Assembly: GCF_001874525.1 (NCBI RefSeq)
Contig: NZ_LKAQ01000001.1
Location: 744,001-808,000, forward strand
Reading direction: 5' to 3'
Source: Pseudodesulfovibrio hydrargyri
GTDB taxonomy: Bacteria; Desulfobacterota; Desulfovibrionia; Desulfovibrionales; Desulfovibrionaceae
DNA: 64,000 nt
In this document: one piece after another, positions 46,644 to 54,066 of the stretch
How the letters are laid out: each line of letters starts with the position of its first letter
Numbering within the stretch: the first letter of the stretch is position 1
Translations under genes and position numbers: made by a program
The notes under the pieces: generated by a model
What the model was told of the DNA's origin: nothing
Databases searched by the model: none
Seen by the model: only the letters and a program-made list of their open reading frames with translations

Positions 46644-47675
46644 ATGAAGATACAAAGAGTTTTGGTCACCGGGGGCGCGGGCTACATCGGGACCCACACC
46701 TGCATCGAACTGATCGCCGCCGGATACGACGTGATCTGTGCGGACAACTTCAACAACAGTTCGCCCGTGGCCATGGAGCGGGTGGAACGGATCACCGGCA
46801 CCGCCATTCCGGTGCACCGCATGGACTTCTGCAACCTGGACGAGGTGCGGGCCCTGTTCCGCGAGGAGGCCATCGACGCGGCCATCCACTTCGCCGGGCA
46901 CAAAGCCGTGGGCGAATCCGTGCAAAAGCCGCTCATGTACTATGAAAACAACCTGCTCAGCCTGATCAACCTGTGCAGGGCCATGGGCCCGGGCAGGGCC
47001 AAAAACATCGTCTTCAGCTCCTCGGCCACGGTCTACGGCCTGTCCGACAGGCTCCCTCTGACCGAGGAAACCCCGACCAGCGCCTACAACCCCTACGGTC
47101 GCACCAAACTGTACATCGAAGAGATTTTGAAGGACCTGCACACGGCCGAGCCGGACTGGAACATGTCGATCCTGCGCTACTTCAACCCGGTGGGCGCGCA
47201 CCCCTCGGGGCTCATCGGCGAGGACCCGGCGGACATCCCCAACAACCTCATGCCGTACATCGCCCAGGTGGCCGTGGGGCGGCTCGAAAAACTGAGCATC
47301 TACGGCGACGACTACGACACCCCGGACGGCACGGGCGTGCGCGACTTCATCCACGTGGTGGATCTGGCCCGGGGCCACGTGGCCGCCCTGCGCAAGCTCG
47401 AGGCGGAGCCCGGCTACACGGTCCACAACCTGGGCACGGGCAAGGGATGCAGCGTGCTCGAGCTGGTCCGCGCCTTCGAGCGGGTCAACAACGTCACCAT
47501 TCCCTACGAGATCACCGCCCGCCGCCCCGGCGACGTGGCCGCCAACTACGCCTCCACGGACAAGGCCCGGAACGAGCTTGGCTGGCAGGCGACCCACACC
47601 ATTGAGGACATGGTCCGCGACACCTGGAACTGGCAGTCCAAGAACCCCCAAGGCTATCGGGACGCCGATGGATAA
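46644..47675 (+). CDS. galE: UDP-glucose 4-epimerase
   Basis: Interconverts UDP-glucose and UDP-galactose for polysaccharide and LPS synthesis. The extended SDR fold is complete in 343 residues: NAD motif GGAGYIG, HFAGHKAVGES, catalytic Ser/Thr in SSSATVYG, Tyr-Lys in YNPYGRTK, RYFNPVGAHPSG, and GVRDFIHVVDLARGHV. No sugar-biosynthesis neighbour is present. A small GAAA-capped hairpin lies just after the stop codon. Confidence 0.97.
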   Translation: MKIQRVLVTGGAGYIGTHTCIELIAAGYDVICADNFNNSSPVAMERVERITGTAIPVHRMDFCNLDEVRALFREEAIDAAIHFAGHKAVGESVQKPLMYYENNLLSLINLCRAMGPGRAKNIVFSSSATVYGLSDRLPLTEETPTSAYNPYGRTKLYIEEILKDLHTAEPDWNMSILRYFNPVGAHPSGLIGEDPADIPNNLMPYIAQVAVGRLEKLSIYGDDYDTPDGTGVRDFIHVVDLARGHVAALRKLEAEPGYTVHNLGTGKGCSVLELVRAFERVNNVTIPYEITARRPGDVAANYASTDKARNELGWQATHTIEDMVRDTWNWQSKNPQGYRDADG

Positions 47676-47684
47676 AGGCAATGT

Positions 47685-47709
47685 TTTAGCGCGGAAACGC
47701 GCTTTAAAG
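47685..47709 (+). terminator. Possible weak terminator after galE
   Basis: Stem AGCGCG-GAAA-CGCGCT with flanking TTTT and TTAAA. The GNRA loop makes it stable, but the U tract is short. Confidence 0.35.
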
Positions 47710-47818
47710 GGCTCGGCGGGCGGAGCCGCCGCGAGCCGTCCGGAATTACCGCACACCAGGCGCGCCCCTGCGAGACGGCACTGTTCGGTCCGACGACAAT
47801 GGTAACGGATTGGGTTGC

Positions 47819-48331
47819 CTACGCGGTATAATACTCCATCATGGCATCCACCATGGAGACCGTTTCGGGGTTGTTGCTTTCGAACACCCCGACCATGGAC
47901 ACGTCGCGGTCCACCTTGTGGCGCAACCGCCTGCAATAGAATGAGACCGTCTGCGCAAGATGGGGCAGGGTGAAAAACACCTCGAAAAACGAGGATGTCG
48001 CCAGCTTCTCCGCCAATTCCGGGGGGATATCCTTGAAGGAGATACGCAATCCGCCCTGGGAAATGTCGTCCACCACCACCGGATAACTCCGCATCTCCCT
48101 GTCGGAAAACTTTACGCATGATATCGCGGGAAGCGACACATCCACCCGATGGTAACGCCGCCGCTCCTTGCCGTTCATCGACCAGTCCCGGCTGATGAAA
48201 TGCTTCAGGGTCCCTTCCACGAGGTTGGAAACATACTGGGAACAGTCCAGCCCCTCAGCTCTGGCCACGCGCTTGAGTGCCTGAAAATTCTCACGATCCA
48301 TGTCGAAACATATTTTCACCGATTCAGACAT
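47819..48331 (-). CDS. PilZ-domain protein with ribbon-helix-helix-like N-terminus
   Basis: A 170-residue protein. Residues 1-45 (VKICFDMDRENFQALKRVA, then a second helix) have the strand-helix-helix pattern of CopG/Arc DNA-binding domains. Residues 57-165 form a PilZ domain: the c-di-GMP motif RRRYHR (RxxxR) and DISQGG (DxSxxG) are both intact. If both readings hold, this is a DNA-binding protein controlled by cyclic di-GMP. Monocistronic, on the same strand as a second PilZ gene and a sigma-54 regulator upstream. Confidence 0.75.
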   Translation of the reverse strand: MSESVKICFDMDRENFQALKRVARAEGLDCSQYVSNLVEGTLKHFISRDWSMNGKERRRYHRVDVSLPAISCVKFSDREMRSYPVVVDDISQGGLRISFKDIPPELAEKLATSSFFEVFFTLPHLAQTVSFYCRRLRHKVDRDVSMVGVFESNNPETVSMVDAMMEYYTA

Positions 48332-48803
48332 CTTTACAACTACCTTAAAACGTATCGTGCAGTGCGTGGGGCGGTTCCCCCGGAGCCCCGTTCCAATACC
48401 TCAACAATCTTTAATAATTTTGCAAAAAACATACCGCGTCTGTTGCACGATTCCACCCTTCCGTCACTCCGTACGGGAGGCGAAGGGGTGATCTCCCGCG
48501 ACATGCGAAATCGATCCGAAATTATCGAATAATACAATGGAGCTAGAAGCCCGCTCCCAACCGGAAGCCGAACACCAAAAAAAGCGCTCCCGCCATCCGA
48601 CCGAAACAATTCCGCGCCGGACAGGGCCGGGAACCCCTTACACAGTGTCTGGCAATCCGACATCGAGCCGAACAAGATGGAATCCCGCGACAAGGATATC
48701 CCGCCTGCGGTCGTGGCGGCCGTACCGATAACGGTTGAGGAAATCTGACGTAAAGACGGGCGCGCCCGTCGGCGTCCCCGAGGGAGGATCGGCCCGGAAC
48801 CGG
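48332..48803. other. 472-base intergenic region between two PilZ genes
   Basis: Contains the promoter region of the leftward PilZ gene (not resolved) and, at 48755-48770, the perfect palindrome GACGGGCGCGCCCGTC followed on the minus strand by TTTACG, probably a terminator for the second PilZ gene. A leftward open frame here lacks coding character. Nothing else recognised. Confidence 0.5.
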
Positions 48804-49259
48804 CTACATGAGGAAACGCTGAATGCGCGGTTTGTCGTCGGTCTCGTCCGAGACCTGGACGCCCACTTCCACCGGGTCGTCCAGGACGATACGCTTGGGA
48901 AGGCACTCCAGGGTCGTGACCGAATCGTCCACCTGGAAGGTCACGCTCAGCCCTTCGATCTGCTGGAGCATGCCGGCGAACACGTGCCCTTTGTCCTTGA
49001 ATTCAAGGAGCATGCCCTGGTTCGAGATGTTCCGGATCTGGACGGGAAAGACCATGATCTCCCCGCTGGATTTCAACACCTGGACCAGTCCGGGGATCGT
49101 GACGGACCTGCGCGGGCAACACCGCCTGTCGTTGGCGTCCGGGGCGTCTTCCGCCAGGGCGCTCCCCAAGAGCGCTCCGAGCCGGTTGACGATCTCGGTG
49201 AGCGCGGCGCCGTCCTTTACGGCGACATGCATCCGTTTATTGATCTTGTAGTCGTACAT
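48804..49259 (-). CDS. PilZ-domain protein
   Basis: A 151-residue protein. After about 45 N-terminal residues without assignment (a helical TEIVNRLGALLGSAL), a PilZ domain begins with CCPRRSV (RxxxR-like, imperfect) and IRNISNQG (NxSxxG). Cyclic di-GMP binding is plausible but the arginine motif is less clear than in the neighbouring PilZ protein. No ribosome-binding site is visible at the first ATG; the in-frame Met10 is an alternative. It follows the NtrC-type regulator gene by 74 bases and may be co-transcribed. Confidence 0.7.
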   Translation of the reverse strand: MYDYKINKRMHVAVKDGAALTEIVNRLGALLGSALAEDAPDANDRRCCPRRSVTIPGLVQVLKSSGEIMVFPVQIRNISNQGMLLEFKDKGHVFAGMLQQIEGLSVTFQVDDSVTTLECLPKRIVLDDPVEVGVQVSDETDDKPRIQRFLM

Positions 49260-49333
49260 GTAATTTTGAAAGCAAATTTCGCGCCAAAAAGACGCGACCT
49301 GCGGAAAAAATCAAGACGGCCGATCAGGGCGCG

Positions 49334-50758
49334 TCAGCTGCTTTTCAGGGACAGGTTGTGCTTGCTCAACAGCTCGTACAGGCGGGCGCGGGAAAGGCCG
49401 GAGAGCTTGCAGGCCGTGGAGATGGAGGCGTCGCTGAGCTGAACCAGCCGCACGAGGTAGGCCTGTTCCATGGCCTCCACCGCTTCCTGGCGTGCCGCCT
49501 TCATGATCGGGAAGTCCTCCACCGTGGCGGGCAGGGAGAACTGGCTCGGCATGACGCCCGCGTCCTGCGTGGGCTGGCCGTTTTCGCCCATGTCTTGAAA
49601 CACGCGGCGCATGCGCAACTGCTGGGGAAGATGGTAGATATTCAAGTACTTGGAGAAGCGGGCCTTCTGCAGCGAGACGTGGAGGACGTTGACCAGCTCG
49701 CGCACGTTGCCGGGCCAGTCGTAAAGCCGCAGGGTCTCGATGAACTGGGGATCGACCTCCTTCGCCTCCATGCCGTTCTCTTTGCACAGGGAGGGCAGGT
49801 AGTGCCGGGTCAGCATCTCGATGTCGCCGTTGCGTTCGCGCAGGGGCGGCAGGTCGATGATCACGCTCTGCAACCGGTAATAGAGGTCGCTGCGGAATTC
49901 GCCCCGGGCGACCATCTCCTCGAGATTCCGGTTGGTGGCCGCCACCAGCCTGAAATCGCTGTAGACCTCCTTGCTGGAACTGAGCGGGCGGAAGGTCTTC
50001 TCCTGCAGGACGCGGAGCAGGGACTTCTGGATACCCAGGTCGAGATCGCCGATCTCGTCCAGGAACAAGGTTCCGCCGTGGGCCAGGTGGAACAGCCCCT
50101 TGCGGTCCTGGTCCGCCCCGGTGAAGGACCCCTTGGAGTGGCCGAACAGCAGGCTCTCGGCCAGCGTCGAAGGGAGATTGGTGCAGTCCACCACGATGTA
50201 CCGCTTGTCCTTGCGGTCGCTGTTGTTGTGCAGCGCCCGGGCAAAGAGCTCCTTGCCGGTCCCGGTCTCGCCGGTGATGAGCACGTTGCCGTTGCCCTTG
50301 GCGGAGATGGCCAGCCGTTCGAGGCACTGGTTCAGGGCGGGGCTATCGCCGATGATCTCGTCGCGGATCAGGGTCTCGGTCCGCTCTTTCCGGACGGTCT
50401 TCTGCTGCAGCAGATTCTGGATGACCTGACGGAAGCGTTCCTCCTTGATCGGCTTGACCAGGTAATCCTTGACCCCTGCGGCAAAGGCCTGGGAGATGTA
50501 GTCGGTATCCGGCTCTCCGGTGAGCATGACGATATCCACGTCGGGGTCGAGCTCGGTCAGACGGGGGATGTGGGCCAGCCCGCTGCCCTCGTGGAGGTTG
50601 AGGTCCAGAAAGATGATGTCGAAGTGGCTGCTCTTGAGGAGCGTCAGCCCTTCTATCCCGGAATACACGCAATGGCAGTCGTAGCCCATCTTCTTGACGA
50701 TGGACTCGACGACGGCGCATTGGAACGGGTCGTCATCTATGAGTAATATCTTTCCCAC
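49334..50758 (-). CDS. NtrC-family sigma-54-dependent response regulator
   Basis: A 474-residue regulator. Receiver about 1-120 (LLIDDDPFQ, phospho-acceptor in IFLDLNLHEGSG, KPIKE), AAA+ about 140-375 (GETGTGKE, sigma-54 loop GSFTGA, FLDEIGDLDLG, WPGNVRELVNV), and C-terminal Fis-type helix-turn-helix (ISTACKLSGLSRARLYELL). The GTG start with GGAGT upstream gives the natural receiver N-terminus. No kinase adjoins it. The PEP-CTERM gene just upstream has a sigma-54 promoter with nearby palindromes and is a candidate target. Confidence 0.93.
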   Translation of the reverse strand: MGKILLIDDDPFQCAVVESIVKKMGYDCHCVYSGIEGLTLLKSSHFDIIFLDLNLHEGSGLAHIPRLTELDPDVDIVMLTGEPDTDYISQAFAAGVKDYLVKPIKEERFRQVIQNLLQQKTVRKERTETLIRDEIIGDSPALNQCLERLAISAKGNGNVLITGETGTGKELFARALHNNSDRKDKRYIVVDCTNLPSTLAESLLFGHSKGSFTGADQDRKGLFHLAHGGTLFLDEIGDLDLGIQKSLLRVLQEKTFRPLSSSKEVYSDFRLVAATNRNLEEMVARGEFRSDLYYRLQSVIIDLPPLRERNGDIEMLTRHYLPSLCKENGMEAKEVDPQFIETLRLYDWPGNVRELVNVLHVSLQKARFSKYLNIYHLPQQLRMRRVFQDMGENGQPTQDAGVMPSQFSLPATVEDFPIMKAARQEAVEAMEQAYLVRLVQLSDASISTACKLSGLSRARLYELLSKHNLSLKSS

Positions 50759-51037
50759 TAAAGACTCCACTCCACAATTTCCTATCCCTGACCTGCGGCC
50801 CTGCGGACAACGGATACCGGACAAAAGTTAGCGATTCTATACATAGGCGCGTTTTTTCTGTCCATAGGAGAAACTCCCGTTTCCGTTTTTCCCGGACAAA
50901 GACCCTCCGCAGGGTTAAAAACCCGTGTAACCCCTTGCTTTCAGCATACCCCTCTTCTCCGATTTTTCAAGACTTTCCGGTTCGAATTCGTGAAGGACGA
51001 TGCCGAACGCCGAAAGCCGGGCGGGAGCACCGCCGGC
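50759..51037. other. Intergenic region upstream of the NtrC-type regulator
   Basis: Leader and promoter region of the leftward regulator gene. It has AT-rich stretches near 50825-50880 but no promoter I can assign with confidence. It ends in the terminator of the PEP-CTERM gene. Confidence 0.5.
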
Positions 51038-51072
51038 AAAAAGGCCGGACAGTCCGCGGACTGTCCGGCCTT
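51038..51072 (-). terminator. Intrinsic terminator after the PEP-CTERM gene
   Basis: Perfect 32-bp palindrome with arm AAGGCCGGACAGTCCG, followed on the minus strand by TTTTT. Confidence 0.9.
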
Positions 51073-51097
51073 CCATTACTTTAACGGTGGACGCGGA

Positions 51098-51865
51098 TCA
51101 GAAAAAGCGCTTTCTCCTGCGACCGTAGAGCAGCAGCCCCAGGCCGCCAAAGCCGAGCAGCAGGAAGGTGGAGGGTTCGGGAGCGGGGACCAGGGCCTCG
51201 CCGAAGAGCACGTCGTTGCCGCAGGTCATGGCGAAACCGTAGGTAAACGCCCTGATTCCCGAGAAATCGAGGTTGATGTCGGACCAATTGGTCTCGCCCA
51301 GGCTGTTTTCCGCGATCCAGTAATCCCAGCCGTCGTAGCCGACGTCCGACAGGACGTCATCCAGGTCGACCCAGGCCCGGACCGGGTGATCATGCCTGCC
51401 CTCTGCGCCCCGGGGCCAGAAGGACTCCTGGTAGCCGACCCGATTGCCGTTTTCATAGGACAGATCATCCAAGGCGAACAGGCCGTAGCCGAACTCCTCC
51501 CTGGAGATGGACCCGTCCCCAAAGACCCGCAGCGTGTGGTGCAGGACATAGTCCCACGCCCCGTCCTGATTCGTATCGAAGAACCAGTCGCCGGGAACGA
51601 GACTCCGGCTGGTGCTCGAGTAGTTCAATTGGATTCCGGAAAGGGTGTGGCCGTCGAAGATGAAGTTGCCGCCGGTAATGTCCGGGGTCCCGATGACATC
51701 CCGGTTGTTTTGCGGGACCCACCAGCCGTTGACAACGTCCCGGTTGCGGTTCCCGTATCCGGACCAGTAATTCACATCGTCCCCGAACGCCACCGAATAC
51801 GCCCGGGCGTACGGGGCCTGGAGCAGGCAGATGGCGAACAGAGCTATTGCAATAAGGCGTTTCAT
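51098..51865 (-). CDS. Exported PEP-CTERM sorting-signal protein
   Basis: A 255-residue secreted protein. An N-terminal signal peptide (MKRLIAIALFAICLLQAPYARA) is followed by an Asp/Gly/Trp-rich beta-type domain without known match. The C-terminus is a canonical PEP-CTERM anchor: PEPSTF, a hydrophobic helix, then GRRRKRFF. Such proteins are cleaved by an exosortase and attached to the envelope or exopolysaccharide; the exosortase is not in this window. The ATG behind GGGAG is chosen over a GTG four codons upstream. Confidence 0.88.
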   Translation of the reverse strand: MKRLIAIALFAICLLQAPYARAYSVAFGDDVNYWSGYGNRNRDVVNGWWVPQNNRDVIGTPDITGGNFIFDGHTLSGIQLNYSSTSRSLVPGDWFFDTNQDGAWDYVLHHTLRVFGDGSISREEFGYGLFALDDLSYENGNRVGYQESFWPRGAEGRHDHPVRAWVDLDDVLSDVGYDGWDYWIAENSLGETNWSDINLDFSGIRAFTYGFAMTCGNDVLFGEALVPAPEPSTFLLLGFGGLGLLLYGRRRKRFF

Positions 51866-51910
51866 GGTGTCTCCCACGTTGAATTCCCCGTTTTTTTCTT
51901 ACCGGAAATA

Positions 51911-51926
51911 AGCACAAAACATGCCA
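51911..51926 (-). promoter_or_regulatory. Sigma-54 (-24/-12) promoter of the PEP-CTERM gene
   Basis: Minus strand TGGCATGTTTTGTGCT: the -24 GG and -12 GC dinucleotides have the exact spacing of the TGGCAYR-N5-TTGCW consensus, with mismatches at two weaker positions. It lies 46 bases before the start codon. Confidence 0.7.
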
Positions 51927-51967
51927 GACATGTAAAACACGGGTTTTGACGTCCTGAACGTATGAAA

Positions 51968-51995
51968 AATGTCATTTTACCCGACATTTTGTCGG
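51968..51995 (-). promoter_or_regulatory. Palindromic enhancer candidates upstream of the sigma-54 promoter
   Basis: CCGACA-TTT-TGTCGG (51981-51995) is a perfect inverted repeat, and AATGTC with GACATT (51968-51988) form a second overlapping one. They lie 42-70 bases upstream of the -24 element, in the normal range for an NtrC-type activator. Confidence 0.5.
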
Positions 51996-52233
51996 ACTCT
52001 CTTACATTTTGTGCTTGTTTGAACATGATGCCATAGATTTTAACCATGGAATGTGAAAAAAAACGGGCCAACCGCCGATAACCGACAGGGTCGGCCTGTC
52101 CGGGAAGGGGGCTGAGTCCGCCCAACCCCGCAAAAAAGAACGAGAACAATTATTGGTTGCACCTTTACTCGCCATTGTGGATACTTATTTGAATGAGAAC
52201 GACCAACCCACATTCGTGAAAGGAGCCAATATC

Positions 52234-52752
52234 ATGGTTGAAAGAACCGAAATCATCACGTTCAAAGGCAATCCGCTGACCCTCATAGGCCCTGAAGTCA
52301 AAGTCGGCGACACCGCTCCCGACTTCACCGTGATCACCAACGCGCTGAAACCCGCCACCCTGGCCGACTTTTCCGGCAAGGTGCTGGTCATCGCCTCGGT
52401 GCCCTCCCTGGACACCCCCGTGTGCGACATGGAGACGCGTCGCTTCAACACCGAGGCCACGGCGCTCGGCGACGACGTGAAAATCCTGACCGTCAGCATG
52501 GACCTGCCCTTTGCCCAGGCCCGGTGGTGCGGCGCGGCCGGAATCGAGGCCGTACAGACCCTGTCCGACCACGCCCAGGCCTCCTTCGGAGAGAACTGGG
52601 GCACCCTCATCAAGGAATTGCGCCTTCTGACCCGCGCGGTCTTCGTGGTGGGCAAGGACGGCAAGATCGCCTACGTCCAGTACCTGAAGGAAGTCACCGA
52701 GGAGCCCGACTACGAGGCCGCTCTCAAGGTCGTCCGCGAACTGATCGGCTGA
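52234..52752 (+). CDS. tpx: Thiol peroxidase
   Basis: Atypical 2-Cys peroxiredoxin that reduces peroxides with thioredoxin. The 172-residue length fits. Peroxidatic Cys64 is in SLDTPVCDMETR and resolving Cys99 in ARWCGAAG. The ATG with AAAGGAG 8 bases upstream is the start; 27 extra in-frame residues upstream have no homology. The 368 bases upstream are shared with the divergent PEP-CTERM gene. No OxyR/PerR site was recognised. A strong terminator follows. Confidence 0.96.
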   Translation: MVERTEIITFKGNPLTLIGPEVKVGDTAPDFTVITNALKPATLADFSGKVLVIASVPSLDTPVCDMETRRFNTEATALGDDVKILTVSMDLPFAQARWCGAAGIEAVQTLSDHAQASFGENWGTLIKELRLLTRAVFVVGKDGKIAYVQYLKEVTEEPDYEAALKVVRELIG

Positions 52753-52781
52753 TCCGTCCCCGCGCTGCGCACGGCATTTTG

Positions 52782-52809
52782 GCCCGGAAGCAAAACTTCC
52801 GGGCTTTTT
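52782..52809 (+). terminator. Intrinsic terminator after tpx
   Basis: Stem GCCCGGAAG / CTTCCGGGC with CAAAA loop and TTTTT, 29 bases past the stop. Confidence 0.92.
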
Positions 52810-52945
52810 CATGTCCTGCGGCGGAGGATCCCGACCTTCCCGGCCGCGCCGTCAAGGCCTGTCGGAAAGTTTGACACCACCTTACCGGCGTCCTCACGGC
52901 CCGTCATCCACTGCCCCCCCCTCCCACCGCACCCCGATCTCCTCG

Positions 52946-52980
52946 AAAAAAGGCTTGGAAGGATATCCTTCCAAGCCTTT
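52946..52980 (-). terminator. Intrinsic terminator after the flavodoxin gene
   Basis: Near-perfect palindrome AAAGGCTTGGAAGGATAT and its complement, with a run of six Ts on the minus strand. It shares the GGCTTGGAAGG stem with the terminator at 27027-27064. Confidence 0.9.
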
Positions 52981-53029
52981 GCCCTTGCCGAAGCGACCGT
53001 CTTTTCCGAAGGCGCAGACGGGCGCGGCG

Positions 53030-53611
<582 letters not shown>

Positions 53612-53630
53612 TCAATTGCCTATAGTGAAA

Positions 53631-53647
53631 GTGAAAATCATTTTCAC
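53631..53647 (-). promoter_or_regulatory. Fur box upstream of the flavodoxin gene
   Basis: Perfect 17-bp palindrome GTGAAAAT-C-ATTTTCAC, close to the Fur consensus of three GATAAT-like hexamers. It lies between the leftward flavodoxin gene and the rightward cobalamin riboswitch. The 596-base gap otherwise shows no gene. Confidence 0.8.
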
Positions 53648-53840
53648 GAAAAATAGGAGGCTGTCCGCCATTTGTCAACCACCCACTTTTCCAACTTCGC
53701 CGCCTTCCCGTTCTCGCCTTTTCAGCCTGCGGGGAGCTCAACCGGTCCAGTGCTGCCCGCGCACAGCCTCCCGCTGCGTCGAACAAATGCTTGCCATTTG
53801 TCGCATGTTCAAATATCAATACATCTTGATATAAGGATAT

Positions 53841-53968
53841 GGCAAGAAACGGAAAGCGGTGAAAGACCGCTGCGGACGGGCCGCTGTAACCGGCATAACT
53901 CGTTGAGGACCACCGGATTCGGGAAGGGAATCAACATGATGGGGCCGGAAGCCAGAAGACGTCTTGCC
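53841..53968 (+). promoter_or_regulatory. Cobalamin riboswitch upstream of metE
   Basis: Adenosylcobalamin-type riboswitch. P1 pairs GGCAAGA (53841-53847) with TCTTGCC (53962-53968). Conserved core pieces are GCGGTGAAAGACCGC, GGGCCGCTGTAACC, GGGAAGGG, and the B12 box GCCAGAAGAC...TTGCC. It would shut off the B12-independent methionine synthase when cobalamin is present. Confidence 0.92.
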
Positions 53969-54066
53969 GGGATGCGCACCACTTCGCGACCACACCCGGC
54001 CACCCGCGGCGGTCGGCGTCGCGAGGCGGGCGCAGACTGATTTTCACCCGTAACCATGGAGCAGAC

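Noticed and set aside
48340..48906. Leftward open frame of 188 codons between the PilZ genes
   Set aside because: It overlaps the downstream end of a real PilZ gene, is Arg/Pro/Gly-rich in the antisense style and has no domain or ribosome-binding site.
49334..50758. Assignment of the regulator as PrsR, the dedicated PEP-CTERM response regulator
   Set aside because: It adjoins a PEP-CTERM gene, but its receiver does not resemble the PrsR receiver as I remember it, and no PrsK-type kinase or exosortase is present.
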